Below are positions 15,409-25,565 of a stretch of DNA of 48,624 nucleotides, piece by piece. Below the pieces are notes generated by a model. It was not told the DNA's origin. It made no database searches and saw nothing but the letters and a program-made list of their open reading frames with translations. How positions within the stretch are numbered: the stretch's first letter is position 1; each line of letters opens with the position of its first letter. Made by a program: the position numbers and the translations under genes. Source of the stretch: an uncultured bacterium (lineage in GTDB: Bacteria; Bacillota; Clostridia; Lachnospirales; Lachnospiraceae); contig CANDBT010000035.1 in NCBI GenBank assembly GCA_947383005.1, positions 1 to 48,624 on the forward strand, read 5' to 3'.

Positions 15409-18400
15409 ATGAAAAGGAGTTTCAAAACAAAATGGGAAAACCATTGGAAACAGGCGACAGCCCGTACTCTGGCAGCGGCGCTGACTATAACGACTTGCCT
15501 GCAGGGGGGCGTATTTCCGGCTTATGCGGAAAGCTACGGAAAAAATGGCGTTATCCGCGAAGATATGACATCCCAGCAAATTGTGGAGGATATGGGACTG
15601 GGATATAATATTGGCAATACGTTTGACAGTATTGGCTCGTGGATTACCATTGACGACCCGTGGGAGTATCAAAGGGCATGGAACAATGACCCGGTTTCAA
15701 AACATTTTATCCAGAAAGTCCATCAGGCAGGGTTTAAAAGCATCCGTCTGCCGGTGAGCTGGGCAAAATGGATTGACGGAAATAACCAGATTGATCCTGG
15801 TTATATGTCGGCCGTGCAGACGGTAGTCGATTGGTGTATGGAAGAAGATATGTATGTGATTCTGAATATCCATCACGACAGCGGCGCAGCCGATAATTCC
15901 TGGGTTCGCAATATTGTTACGGATTTTGACGGTATTTCTCAAAAATATGCTGCGGTATGGACGCAGATTGCCAACAATTTTGCCGGTTATGGTGATCATT
16001 TGATTTTTGAAGGGATGAATGAAGTGGAATTCCCGGCGGCGTCCAATAAATCCCGGCAATATGAACTGTTAAACCATTTAAATCAGCTTTTTGTAGATAC
16101 GGTTCGCTCGACGGGAGGGAATAATGCCAGACGCCATTTGCTGATTCCCGGTTTTAATACCGATATCAAGCAGACTTGCGACCGGCGGTACCAGATGCCG
16201 AATGACCCGGCAGGCCACTGTATTCTATCTATCCATTACTACAGCCCGTCGCCTTTTGCTGTGGCGGAACACAATGTGGACTGGTGCGAGCCGGTGACTA
16301 CCTGGGGCAGCGAGGAAGATATTAAGGCTGTGCGGGATCATTTTGATACTTTGGCCAGCCATTTCCTCAGCAAAGGGGTGCCGGTAATTATCGGCGAATA
16401 TGGTGTGCTGACTGAGGACAATAAGGAAAAAGACAGCATCCATGCGTACGTGAAAAGAATTCCTGAGTTAGTGATGGAATATGGCATGTGCCCGGTGCTT
16501 TGGGATACCAGCAATGCCGGCGATATGAAATTTATTGAGCGCAACAGCGGAGAATTCTATGACCAGCAGATTCGTGCCAATTACGCAGAATTAGCACAGA
16601 AAAAGGCTAGCGGCCAGATTGCCCGGAAAGATTTTTCTGTGTTGAATTATAAGGAAGTGTCCGTCCCCATCAGCCCTGGCGGCTGGGTATCGCTGGATTC
16701 CTTTGACGCTGCGAAAATTTTGGGGATTAAGTTCCGCCTTCAGTGTTCCAGCGATTGGGACAGTTACGGCGGCGGGGGAATCTGGATTGACGGTTATGGC
16801 AACACGCCTCAATATCAGTTCAACAGCGTATTTGACGAAGTGACCTATATGTTTACGGAAGAAGAAAGGACCCGTCTGGGCGATATCCTGGGAGTGCTTC
16901 TCTGGTGGACGGACGAATCCAAGGGGGGCAACCGGGTGAAAGAGCTTTCTTTTGAAGGAGGCCGAGTGACTCTTTTGTACGCTGACGGAGAAAATGTCAA
17001 TGGGGCAGGGCCTTACACCAGTACCGGCGCGCCATCTGGTGGCGGCGGAGGCGGCGGAGGCGGTGGCGGAACCAGCAGCCGTCCCAACAACAGTACGGAG
17101 CCGGGACAGACCGGGAACCAGTATGGGGATAAAGATATTAAAGATTATCCTTACTCGATTAATGGCACGGTAAATGCCGACGGAGATCCGGGCATTACCA
17201 TGAAGATTACGGATATCTGCCCGGATTTTGAACTGGGAGATACCATCCGTCTTTCCTTCTATCCTCTGTGCGACAGTTGGTCATCCGGGGCGTTGGATAT
17301 TCCCGGGCTGGATGACAACGGTTTTGGCAGCAACCCCAAGGAATGGACGTTTATGCCGCTTCAGAACAGCATGACAGCGAAATTGTGGGTAACGGGAGGC
17401 CATTCTTATTTCCGTTTCAATATGAAAGCCGAGGTTGTGCAAAAAGGAAATGCCGAGGAGCAGATAGTAGTCAAAAACGGTGAACAAAAGACTTTTACCT
17501 GGCAGGAATTGATGGCTCTGACAGGGGGTGAAGGAGAGCAGGACAAAAATAAGATTCTGACGGTAAGGTTTGCTGTTCAATCCCTGGATAACGAGAGCCT
17601 GGACGGAATCAATATTACCATGTATAAAGCGAACGGCGTCAGCTTCAGTACGGATTTGTCCAGCGAAGACGGCATGGCCGGCGGCAGTATCAGCGGTGCG
17701 CCCCGGAGAAACGGTTCTGCGGTGATTTTTGCCAACAACGGCGGCAAAGATGTCTGCATTAAAAAAGTTATTGTTGAAGTGCAGAGTGAAGAAGACGACG
17801 CTGAGGTGCTGCAGAAGATGCAAAACGGCATAACAAACTTTGACAAAACGACGATAACTTCCGTACCTTATGACGGAAGTATGCCTGCAGGCGTGAAGAT
17901 ATATTTTACTATTGGAGATGCCGCTTTTGATCCTAATGCTTTCGGCGGAAGGCTCTTTGTCAACGACATGGGTTGGGATGACGGATTGGAAGCGAAAGAT
18001 TGGCAGGTACAAAGCGATAAGGAAGGGGCATATATTTTTGTCCCGCAAGAAAAGTATGGTTCGACGGTAAGCCGGGTATGGTTTAACTTGTGGGGAATGC
18101 AGGATGGTTTTTCCGTTACTAAAATAGCGGAAATCGTGAAAGCGGAGGAAAATCCTTTCGAGCCGGTGGAAGTTATCGGGGAACAGGAGATTGCCCTGGA
18201 TCAGGCACTGGAGAAATCTGATGCGGGAACAGGCGATATGGTGAGAACGGCCGTAACGGTCCAGACGGAGGGGAAATTCTCAGGGGAAATTATTTTTGAA
18301 GATAAGGATGGGAATATTTTGACCGGAGTCGTATCAGCAGACGGGGCGGGGGAAAAGACAGTAAAGCTCGTTGGCAGGATAGGAGAAAATCCGTCCGTTA

Positions 18401-20061
18401 CCGTCAAAGCTGATGGAGATTCGGAGACACAAACCTGTACCATAGCTAATGTCCAGATAAGCAAGCTGGTTGATGACGAATCGTTAATCCATATTGAGTC
18501 CAGTCCGGTAAGGGCAGAAATAGCGGCTTCGACTGTTGAGAAAGCGGGACAGGAGCCGGAGACAGTGCCAGAAGATGGGAAGGCCGGGATAAAAGTATAC
18601 TATGAATATGATGGCGATATAAAAGACGGTTCTCAATTATCGGCGAACCTGATTGTCAACGGGGACTGGAGTTATGGAAACGAGAGCTGGGAACTGGGAG
18701 AAGATAGCGCCAGGAGCAGTAACGGAAAGTACATTTTTTATCCCAGTGAAAACAAAATCAACAGCGTGACGCTGGCAGTCTGGTACATGTTGGGTAAGCC
18801 GCTTAAAATTACCGGGTTGACCGTGGTTCAGAAAGAATCGCCGGTTATACCGGACGACCCCGGAGAGGATGCCCAGTATGAGATAGCTGTGGAGCCGGAT
18901 GCGGAAGGGAAATATCAGGTTCCTGCGGATAACGACCGGGAATTAATCGGAATCCGCTTTACGGGGAAAACGCTGTCTGGTGGTATGCACTTGAAATACC
19001 GGCAGCAGGGGAATGACTGGGATACAACAAAATGGCTTAATTCGTTTACAGATGCGAAACAGGAGACATTGTTCGACGACGGTTTTGCCACGGCAGAGTA
19101 TTTTGCGTTTGACGGGTCGCAGGTGACAGATATCAGCGATTTTGTATTGCTGTACTGGGATGTGTATGAGGGAACAATATCGTCGGAAGATCCGTTGGCG
19201 GCAGGGCTGCCGGCAGATAAAGCGCCCGTATATATGAGGTATCAGTTAGAGAATACGGAAGAAGGCAATTATGGGTTTGGCTGCAGCCTGACCGCGGCGA
19301 ATACCAATGATTCGACAGCGATTGATTATTGGGTTGCCTGCAGGAGCGGCGGCATGATCGATTATGATTTAAGCAGTAAGAAGGATGTCGTTTCGGGAAT
19401 TATCCAGAGTGCGTTGGGAGACGGGGAAGCACCCAGAATCCGTTTCAATGCAGATCAGATTGCAGATAAGAATTTTACCGATCCCGCGCTTGCCAAGATT
19501 ATTTTCTATTATAATGAGAGTGTAGAACCGTTAGATTCTTTATCGGAAAAGGCAGTCGCTTTGGCAGCGGATTTGGATGAAAGCGCTGTTTTCAATATGG
19601 AGGAAGCTATCTGGCTGGCGAAAAACCTGTTCCGTCTTCCGGTGATTAATACGCCTATTGGCATGTGGTATACTACGGCCATGGGGATTGGCGATAAGAA
19701 GGATGAAGGCTCGGTAGCGACCTTGAAGGTATCTGATTCGGCAGAGGATTTGCAGGAAAAAGCCGTTCTGGCATCGGCGTCAAATGCTTCCCGCGCAGAG
19801 AAGGCTACCGGCTCAAATTGGAAGACGGTGGCGGATAAACTTCCGGTAAAACCGGGCAGCGAGAAATACCATGAGTTTACCCCGGCGGAGCAAAATGCTA
19901 TCGGAAGCCTGATCAAATGGGCAGATGAACATGACTCCGACGAGTTCCCGGTATTGTATTTTGATCTGGGCAAATTGGGATACTGGGTGGATAAGCTGAT
20001 CCTGGTATTTGAAGAAGGCGAAATTTTGGATGACGACGGTTTCGATAATGGCGATGATTAA
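15409..20061 (+). CDS. Secreted multimodular GH5 endoglucanase (probable xyloglucanase)
   Basis: Extracellular 1550-residue enzyme that would cut the beta-1,4-glucan backbone of xyloglucan or related glucans. It has a signal peptide with likely cleavage after FPAYA (residue 40). The GH5 barrel covers about 45-395 and starts with MGLGYNIGNTFD, typical of subfamily 4. The acid/base is E205 in GMNEVEF and the nucleophile E330 in IIGEYGV. A beta-rich module follows to about 530, then an 11-glycine linker (544-554). Several further beta modules come next; those near 815-910 and 1055-1145 resemble each other and probably bind carbohydrate. There is no LPXTG anchor or S-layer domain, and the tail is acidic. 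GGGGAGG precedes the ATG. The following gene encodes a cell-wall-binding protein that may help retain it. Confidence 0.88.
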   Translation: MKRSFKTKWENHWKQATARTLAAALTITTCLQGGVFPAYAESYGKNGVIREDMTSQQIVEDMGLGYNIGNTFDSIGSWITIDDPWEYQRAWNNDPVSKHFIQKVHQAGFKSIRLPVSWAKWIDGNNQIDPGYMSAVQTVVDWCMEEDMYVILNIHHDSGAADNSWVRNIVTDFDGISQKYAAVWTQIANNFAGYGDHLIFEGMNEVEFPAASNKSRQYELLNHLNQLFVDTVRSTGGNNARRHLLIPGFNTDIKQTCDRRYQMPNDPAGHCILSIHYYSPSPFAVAEHNVDWCEPVTTWGSEEDIKAVRDHFDTLASHFLSKGVPVIIGEYGVLTEDNKEKDSIHAYVKRIPELVMEYGMCPVLWDTSNAGDMKFIERNSGEFYDQQIRANYAELAQKKASGQIARKDFSVLNYKEVSVPISPGGWVSLDSFDAAKILGIKFRLQCSSDWDSYGGGGIWIDGYGNTPQYQFNSVFDEVTYMFTEEERTRLGDILGVLLWWTDESKGGNRVKELSFEGGRVTLLYADGENVNGAGPYTSTGAPSGGGGGGGGGGGTSSRPNNSTEPGQTGNQYGDKDIKDYPYSINGTVNADGDPGITMKITDICPDFELGDTIRLSFYPLCDSWSSGALDIPGLDDNGFGSNPKEWTFMPLQNSMTAKLWVTGGHSYFRFNMKAEVVQKGNAEEQIVVKNGEQKTFTWQELMALTGGEGEQDKNKILTVRFAVQSLDNESLDGINITMYKANGVSFSTDLSSEDGMAGGSISGAPRRNGSAVIFANNGGKDVCIKKVIVEVQSEEDDAEVLQKMQNGITNFDKTTITSVPYDGSMPAGVKIYFTIGDAAFDPNAFGGRLFVNDMGWDDGLEAKDWQVQSDKEGAYIFVPQEKYGSTVSRVWFNLWGMQDGFSVTKIAEIVKAEENPFEPVEVIGEQEIALDQALEKSDAGTGDMVRTAVTVQTEGKFSGEIIFEDKDGNILTGVVSADGAGEKTVKLVGRIGENPSVTVKADGDSETQTCTIANVQISKLVDDESLIHIESSPVRAEIAASTVEKAGQEPETVPEDGKAGIKVYYEYDGDIKDGSQLSANLIVNGDWSYGNESWELGEDSARSSNGKYIFYPSENKINSVTLAVWYMLGKPLKITGLTVVQKESPVIPDDPGEDAQYEIAVEPDAEGKYQVPADNDRELIGIRFTGKTLSGGMHLKYRQQGNDWDTTKWLNSFTDAKQETLFDDGFATAEYFAFDGSQVTDISDFVLLYWDVYEGTISSEDPLAAGLPADKAPVYMRYQLENTEEGNYGFGCSLTAANTNDSTAIDYWVACRSGGMIDYDLSSKKDVVSGIIQSALGDGEAPRIRFNADQIADKNFTDPALAKIIFYYNESVEPLDSLSEKAVALAADLDESAVFNMEEAIWLAKNLFRLPVINTPIGMWYTTAMGIGDKKDEGSVATLKVSDSAEDLQEKAVLASASNASRAEKATGSNWKTVADKLPVKPGSEKYHEFTPAEQNAIGSLIKWADEHDSDEFPVLYFDLGKLGYWVDKLILVFEEGEILDDDGFDNGDD

Positions 20062-20063
20062 TC

Positions 20064-20152
20064 GTAACCGTTTAGATGTAGTAACTATTCAGTAGGTCTG
20101 CGCATTTACCGCGCTGACCGTAAGATAAATGGTGAAGGTACTGAACAGTTAC
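20064..20152. repeat. Inverted repeat after the GH5 gene, family D-like ends
   Basis: Begins GTAACCGTTTAGA and ends TACTGAACAGTTAC. An inner arm GTAACTATTCAGTA (20081-20094) pairs with TACTGAACAGTTAC (20139-20152) with one mismatch. Ends and size resemble the GTAAC-ended elements elsewhere in the window, but no target duplication is visible. It sits three bases after the GH5 stop codon. Confidence 0.6.
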
Positions 20153-20184
20153 CGGATAGAAATGAAAGAAGAGGGGAGAAGCAG

Positions 20185-21756
20185 ATGAAGAGGAAAATAC
20201 GGCAAACCGCTGCGGTATGTTTAGTGTCTCTGCTGTCTGTCTGTACGGTCCTTCCTGTCTTTGCCGACGAAACGGCAGAGACAGAGAAGCAGCGGGGCTG
20301 GCAGCAGCAGGAAGATGGCCGGTGGATCTATCTGGACGCCAATGGCGAGCGGAAGACGGATACCTGGATCAGGGGCGAAGACCGGAACCGTTATTATCTC
20401 GATGAGGATGGATATATGGCTACAGATACGATTATTGAAAATGGGGACGATCTGTATTACGTAGATGAAAATGGTGTCCGTGTAGCCAACCGTTGGGTTT
20501 CCCAATCAAATGAGGAGGAAATCTGCGATCAGGAAGTGGAAACGGTCTGGTATTATATTGATGCGAAAGGCAGGGCGAAGAGGAAAGAAAACAAGGTAGT
20601 GCTTTTGCGGGATGCAGCCGGAGAGACGAAGAAGTACTTCTTTGACAGTGATGGCCATATGCTGACCGGATGGCAGAAGATCGAGAATAATGACGGGAAT
20701 TACGATATTTATTATCTGGGGAGTGAGAATCAGGGTTATGCCCATATGCATTGGCAGTACCTGCCGGTACCCGATGACGATGAGATATTGGAGAACCCGG
20801 ATAAAGATTATGACGGCTATGAAATGTTCTATTTTGGCTGGGATGGCAAAATGGTCCGTTCTGACGAAAGTGATTTTGAAAACGGGCAAAGGTTTGGCTT
20901 CGACGAAAACGGTGTGATGATCACCGGCTGGGCACCGGCTATCCATCCTTATAATCCCAATAATAATGAAGGGGATGACGAAGAAAAATCCGGCAACCTG
21001 GGAATCAATCGTTATTATGATGAAGTGACAGGCATTATGGCCCGGGGATGGCTCTTTACTACTGATCCGGACAGCGACGGAAGCGGGAATGCCCATTGGT
21101 TTTATTGTGACAAAGATGACGGATATCTGTATAATGAAGGGGGGAAGGACAGCGACAGCGTCCTTGGCTGGAAAAAGATTGACGGGCAGGTATACTTCTT
21201 TGACGACCACGGGCATATGGTTACCGGCTTGATCAGTACGGGAGAGGATGATATTGGCGAAAGTCCTTTTGCCGAAAGCGAATATGATTTCTCTGGTACA
21301 GGGGAAATCGGAAAAGGCGGGGATACGAAGCCGGCCGGAATTTACTATCTGAGCCAGAATGAAGCGACGTTAGGCCAGATGGCCAAAGGCAAGAGAGTCC
21401 GTCTGTCCCTGGATGGGGATACGGCCACCTACCATTTCAGCAGAACAGGGTGGGCATATACCAATGCTCTGGCAGATGACCGCATATACGGCGAGGATGG
21501 AGCCATGCTCCATACGGACGGCGGCTGGGAAGTTTTTCCCCTGAATGAAGCAATTTATGATAAGGATGATATCCGCACGCAGGAAGAGGACGGCCTTGTG
21601 TCCATAGCGCCATGCGGGGAGGCCATAATCCCTGCCGGATCTTTGGTGATTATCAATGGCGCTGGCAAAGTAAAGAAGAACGGCAGAGTCAAAGTGGATG
21701 GAGTTCACTATATTGTGACCGATTATATTGCCGTTGAGGAGCCGGATGAAGATTAA
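20185..21756 (+). CDS. Secreted protein of cell-wall/glucan-binding repeats
   Basis: 523-residue exported protein with a signal peptide (cleavage near VFA-DE, residue 27). Almost the whole mature part is a string of aromatic, glycine-rich repeats of the choline/glucan-binding type, for example GWQQQEDGRWIYLDANGERK, RYYLDEDGYMATD and YYVDENGVRVANRWV. No catalytic domain is recognisable. Such repeats bind choline-containing or other wall polymers or glucans. It follows the GH5 gene with only a short repeat between and precedes a terminator, so the two probably form one unit. It may hold the enzyme or the polysaccharide at the surface; that role is inferred. Confidence 0.8.
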   Translation: MKRKIRQTAAVCLVSLLSVCTVLPVFADETAETEKQRGWQQQEDGRWIYLDANGERKTDTWIRGEDRNRYYLDEDGYMATDTIIENGDDLYYVDENGVRVANRWVSQSNEEEICDQEVETVWYYIDAKGRAKRKENKVVLLRDAAGETKKYFFDSDGHMLTGWQKIENNDGNYDIYYLGSENQGYAHMHWQYLPVPDDDEILENPDKDYDGYEMFYFGWDGKMVRSDESDFENGQRFGFDENGVMITGWAPAIHPYNPNNNEGDDEEKSGNLGINRYYDEVTGIMARGWLFTTDPDSDGSGNAHWFYCDKDDGYLYNEGGKDSDSVLGWKKIDGQVYFFDDHGHMVTGLISTGEDDIGESPFAESEYDFSGTGEIGKGGDTKPAGIYYLSQNEATLGQMAKGKRVRLSLDGDTATYHFSRTGWAYTNALADDRIYGEDGAMLHTDGGWEVFPLNEAIYDKDDIRTQEEDGLVSIAPCGEAIIPAGSLVIINGAGKVKKNGRVKVDGVHYIVTDYIAVEEPDED

Positions 21757-21763
21757 CCGCAGA

Positions 21764-21806
21764 CATAAAAACAGCCATTTGTTTTGGACAGATGGCTGTT
21801 TTTATG
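21764..21806 (+). terminator. Rho-independent terminator after the wall-binding protein gene
   Basis: Perfect 15-bp stem CATAAAAACAGCCAT / ATGGCTGTTTTTATG with a 13-base loop and an internal T-run. It separates the GH5/wall-protein unit from the transporter genes. Confidence 0.9.
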
Positions 21807-21843
21807 CACAGGCCCGCATGCTGCTGACGCAGCATGCGGGCCG
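21807..21843. repeat. Palindromic repeat, family E (copy 1)
   Basis: CACAGGCCCGCATGCTGC pairs with GCAGCATGCGGGCC around a 4-base loop. A second copy at 31043-31089 also follows a terminator directly and begins with the same ATGCACAGGCCCGCAT. A further GC hairpin (GGGCAaGGGGA / TCCCCTGCCC) follows at 21851-21875. Confidence 0.7.
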
Positions 21844-21944
21844 CGCGGCGGGCAAGGGGAAGGCTCCCCTGCCCGTTTTCCTGTTCAGAATTTTCGGGGA
21901 AATTTCCTCTATATTTATGGGTATTATGTTTTTCCCTTGTTTTT

Positions 21945-21950
21945 TATAAT
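21945..21950 (+). promoter_or_regulatory. Probable -10 element for the transporter operon
   Basis: A perfect TATAAT lies 27 bases before the first permease gene and after the terminator at 21764-21806. No good -35 hexamer is placed correctly (TTATGT at 21924 is weak), as expected for an activator-dependent promoter such as one driven by the YesN regulator. Confidence 0.45.
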
Positions 21951-21976
21951 GAAAAAAAACGAGGGAGGTATCCAGT

Positions 21977-22915
21977 ATGAAGAAACCCAAAACGAAGCAG
22001 GCGACAAAAGAAAAGTTCAGTTGGGATCTGATGTATAAACAGCGTTTCTTGCTGATGATGTCAGTTCCCTTTCTCGTCTGGCTGATCATTTTTAAGTACA
22101 TTCCTTTGTGGGGATGGACCATGGCATTCCAGGAGGTGACGCCGAAAACATTTGCTATGTCCGTGTGGGAAAGGCCATTTGCCGGTTTTGATAATTATAT
22201 CAAGGCATTTACCGACAGGCTTTTTGCCCAAACGATGATCAACACGATTTTCATCAGCCTTTTGGGCATCGCTTTAAGCACGGCGGGGGCGATTTTGTTT
22301 GCCTTGATGCTCAATGAGATACGGATGCAGAAATTTAAAAAAATTACACAGACGGTATCTTATCTGCCGCACTTTGTGTCCTGGGTAATTATCGCCAGCA
22401 TTGCGAAAATGTTCCTCAATGACGGCGGAGCCCTGGAAACCATGTTAGGGGGTACAAAGCTTCATCTGATGTCCAGCAACTCCCCCATGTTCTGGATCGT
22501 GGTATGTCTGATTAATGTGTGGAAGGAAGTCGGCTGGGATGCGATTATTTATCTGTCTGCGATGGCTGGCATTGACCAGGGGATTTATGAGGCGGCCAAG
22601 GTGGACGGAGCCAACCGTTTCCAGCAAATCTGGCATATCACTTTGCCGGGGGTAAAGCCTACCGCTATCGTGCTGTTGATTATGAGTGTCGGAAGCGCGC
22701 TGAATGTGGGTATGGAACGGCAGATGCTTTTGAGTAACGGTATTGTCCAGGATCATGCCATGGTGCTTTCCTGGTTCGCTTATATCCGTGGTATCGGAGC
22801 GAACAACTATGGCCTTGGTACAGCTATCGGCATGTTCCAGTCAGTGGTAGGGATTATTCTCCTGTTCATAGCCAATAAGATAGCCGGCTGGTTCGGAGAA
22901 AGCAAATTGGTCTGA
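21977..22915 (+). CDS. Sugar ABC transporter permease (LplB type)
   Basis: First membrane subunit of an oligosaccharide importer of the carbohydrate uptake-1 family. The 312 residues contain about six membrane segments and the EAA loop (EAAKVDGANRFQQIW) that docks the ATPase. The N-terminus matches LplB-type permeases (RFLLMMSVPFLVW, FQEV). GAGGGAGG precedes the ATG. The second permease and a lipoprotein follow with short gaps. No ATPase gene is in the locus; such systems usually share a multitasking MsmX-type ATPase encoded elsewhere. The likely cargo is xyloglucan oligosaccharide, judged from the enzymes around it. Confidence 0.92.
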   Translation: MKKPKTKQATKEKFSWDLMYKQRFLLMMSVPFLVWLIIFKYIPLWGWTMAFQEVTPKTFAMSVWERPFAGFDNYIKAFTDRLFAQTMINTIFISLLGIALSTAGAILFALMLNEIRMQKFKKITQTVSYLPHFVSWVIIASIAKMFLNDGGALETMLGGTKLHLMSSNSPMFWIVVCLINVWKEVGWDAIIYLSAMAGIDQGIYEAAKVDGANRFQQIWHITLPGVKPTAIVLLIMSVGSALNVGMERQMLLSNGIVQDHAMVLSWFAYIRGIGANNYGLGTAIGMFQSVVGIILLFIANKIAGWFGESKLV

Positions 22916-22943
22916 GTATAGTACTTTAAAAGGAGGGGATAGG

Positions 22944-23819
22944 ATGAAGCTGGAGTCAAAGAAAACCGCATTTGATTACGTACTGCTGGCAGGGTTCTGC
23001 CTGCTGTTGATTATCACGGTGTATCCGTTTTTAAACGTGTTGGCCATTTCTTTGAATGACCCGATGGATACGATGAGAAGTATTAATTTTATTATTCCCA
23101 GGAAGTTTACCCTAAGCAATTACCAGTATATTTTCTCGGAAAACAATATGGTTAAGCCGATGATATTGTCGGTAGTCCGCACGCTTGTCGGTACCGGGCT
23201 GGGTGTGATTTGCACTTCTATGCTGGCCTATGTGCTGAGCCGGAAAGATTTTTACTTTAACAAGTCTTTTACCATTATTTTTATCGTGACGATGTATGTC
23301 AGCGGCGGCATGATTCCCGAGTATCTGCTGATTATGCGCACTTTACGCATGGGGCAGAATTTCTGGGTATATATTATCCCGGGTTTGATTTGGGTTTACA
23401 ATGTTATCCTCATGCGTTCTTTCATCGAGGGGATGCCCATGGCTCTTCAGGAAGCAGCAAAGATTGACGGCGCTAATGATTTTGTGATATGGTATAAGAT
23501 AATCCTTCCTTTGTGTAAACCGGTATTGGCTACGGTAGCCCTGTTTGTGGCGGTAGGACAGTGGAATTCCTTTATGGATACATATTTGTACGCCCGGGAA
23601 TTGCCGACCTTGCAGTATGTATTGTACGAGGTAATGCAGTCGGCCCAGATCAAGGTAGACCCCCATGCGGCATCTATGGGGCTGGTGCAGAATACGGTAT
23701 CGCCGATGTCGGTACGTATGGCAGTTACCGTGGTGGCAACGTTGCCGATTCTGGTTGTTTACCCGTTCTTACAGAAATATTTTGTCGGTGGAATGACCCT
23801 GGGTGCGGTAAAGGATTAA
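22944..23819 (+). CDS. Sugar ABC transporter permease (YtcP/LplC type)
   Basis: Second membrane subunit, partner of the preceding permease. In 291 residues it has about six membrane segments and the EAA motif (EAAKIDGANDFVIWYKIILP). The N-terminal KTAFDYVLLAGFCLLLIITV and the ending GGMTLGAVKD are typical of YtcP/LplC proteins. AGGAGGGGA lies just before the ATG, 28 bases after the first permease ends. Confidence 0.93.
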   Translation: MKLESKKTAFDYVLLAGFCLLLIITVYPFLNVLAISLNDPMDTMRSINFIIPRKFTLSNYQYIFSENNMVKPMILSVVRTLVGTGLGVICTSMLAYVLSRKDFYFNKSFTIIFIVTMYVSGGMIPEYLLIMRTLRMGQNFWVYIIPGLIWVYNVILMRSFIEGMPMALQEAAKIDGANDFVIWYKIILPLCKPVLATVALFVAVGQWNSFMDTYLYARELPTLQYVLYEVMQSAQIKVDPHAASMGLVQNTVSPMSVRMAVTVVATLPILVVYPFLQKYFVGGMTLGAVKD

Positions 23820-23844
23820 TGAATTGCAGAATGGAGGGAAAATG

Positions 23845-25509
23845 ATGATAAAACTGAAAACAAAACGTTTTCTGGCCCCGGCTGTTGCTTTTTCGCTGTG
23901 TTCGGCCATGTTGGCTGGCTGTGGTTCAGGTCCTCAGGCGGCTGGCGGATACGATGAGGACGGAATATTGGAACTGGAATTTTTTAATAAAGACGGAGAG
24001 GAAGACCTTTGGGACAATCCGGTGGCCGAGAAGCTGACAGAAAAGACGGGTGTCCGCCTGAAAATTGATTATCCTGTGGCGGCTGACGATATGAAAGTGG
24101 CCTTGATGATCGCGGAGCAGAACTTTCCTGATTTGATTTACGCTAAAGGTGATGTGGCCAGCCTGGTGGAAGCCGGGGCGCTGATTGACATGACGGATTT
24201 GATTGAGGAATACGGGCCAAACATCAAAAAGATGTATGGAGATGAATTTGACAAGCTGAAATATTCTGCGGAAGATCCCGCTATTTATCAGCTTTCCTCT
24301 TATTCCGTAGGGGCTACGCCTTTCAAAGATGCGGGAAACGCCCAGATTCAGTGGGCAGTACTGAAAGAGAATAATTACGAGGTTCCCCGGACTTTGGATG
24401 AACTGGAAACCATGCTGAAAGATTATATGAAAGCGCACCCGGAGACAGATAACGGCCTTTCCACGATCGGCATTACCCTTTCTACCGCGGACTGGCATTG
24501 GCTGATTACTTTGGGGAACCCGGCAGGGTTTATCGCGGACGGAGCGCCGGACAATGGACAATGGCTGATTGATGAAAATTATGACGCGGTTTATAAATTC
24601 CGTTCAGATAAGGAACGGGAGTATTTCCGTTGGCTGAACAAAATGTATAATGAAGGTGTGCTGGATCATGAGTTTGCCACCCAGACCCACGAGGATTATA
24701 TCGCGAAAGTGGCTTCCGGGCGGGTGCTGGCCCTGGTGGATAAGGACTGGGACTACACGGATGCAGAGCGGGTACTGATTGCCGATGGGAAACTGGACAA
24801 GACTTATGCCCCGCTGCCGGTGACGATCAGTGAGGATGTCAAGTGCCCGACGCTTATGAGCCAGGGCCTTACTACCGGGCAGGGCGTAGCTATTACCACA
24901 GCCTGCAAGTATCCGGTAGAAGCAATTAAATTTTTAGATTATCTTTGCTCTGAGGAAGGCCAGGTGCTGGTCAACTGGGGAGTGGAAGGGATAAACTATT
25001 TTGTGGATGAAAATGGCAAGCGTTACCGTACCCAGGAGGAGATTGATGCTTCCAATTCCGATAAAGATTATTCCAAACGGACGGGCGTCGGGTTTTATGC
25101 TTATCCCTTCCCGACTTACGGAAACGGTGTGCTTGATTCCACAGGCAACAGCTATACCACGATCAGCCGCGAGGCAGTAATCGCGGAATATAACGAGGAG
25201 CAGAAAGCGGCCTGCGAGGCATGGGACGTGGAACTGCTTTTGGATATTTTCCCGCAGAAGGACGAATTTGAAATTCCTAAGTTTTCTCCGGTATGGGCGT
25301 ATGCCAAACCGACAGAGATTGAAGATATCACCAATAAATTGGACGAGATCGCCTGGTCGTCGCTGATTAGCTGTGTGATTGGCACTCCGGAGCAGTTTGA
25401 TGCCAGGTATGATGATATGATTAAACAGTTTGAAGCCAGCGGCATGAGCAAAGCTGAGCAGATGATGGGAGACATCGTGAAGGCGCAGGTGAAAATGCTG
25501 GAAGAGTAA
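23845..25509 (+). CDS. Sugar-binding lipoprotein of the ABC transporter (LplA type)
   Basis: Extracellular solute-binding lipoprotein that delivers oligosaccharides to the two permeases. A lipoprotein signal ends in MLAGC, placing the lipidated cysteine at residue 26 of 554. The size is that of the large LplA/YtcQ-like binding proteins. Two consecutive ATGs follow GGAGGG; the second (23845) has the better spacing, and a TTG 21 bases upstream has no ribosome site. The gene is four codons from the end of the permease gene and is followed by the GH42 gene. Sugar specificity is inferred from context. Confidence 0.92.
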   Translation: MIKLKTKRFLAPAVAFSLCSAMLAGCGSGPQAAGGYDEDGILELEFFNKDGEEDLWDNPVAEKLTEKTGVRLKIDYPVAADDMKVALMIAEQNFPDLIYAKGDVASLVEAGALIDMTDLIEEYGPNIKKMYGDEFDKLKYSAEDPAIYQLSSYSVGATPFKDAGNAQIQWAVLKENNYEVPRTLDELETMLKDYMKAHPETDNGLSTIGITLSTADWHWLITLGNPAGFIADGAPDNGQWLIDENYDAVYKFRSDKEREYFRWLNKMYNEGVLDHEFATQTHEDYIAKVASGRVLALVDKDWDYTDAERVLIADGKLDKTYAPLPVTISEDVKCPTLMSQGLTTGQGVAITTACKYPVEAIKFLDYLCSEEGQVLVNWGVEGINYFVDENGKRYRTQEEIDASNSDKDYSKRTGVGFYAYPFPTYGNGVLDSTGNSYTTISREAVIAEYNEEQKAACEAWDVELLLDIFPQKDEFEIPKFSPVWAYAKPTEIEDITNKLDEIAWSSLISCVIGTPEQFDARYDDMIKQFEASGMSKAEQMMGDIVKAQVKMLEE

Positions 25510-25565
25510 GGCGCCAGGTGCAGCGTCAAAGGCCGCATGGAAGTTTATTATGGAGGATACCGATT

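Noticed and set aside
20185-21756. Glucosyltransferase or wall hydrolase
   Set aside because: The repeats occur in such enzymes, but no catalytic domain is present here.
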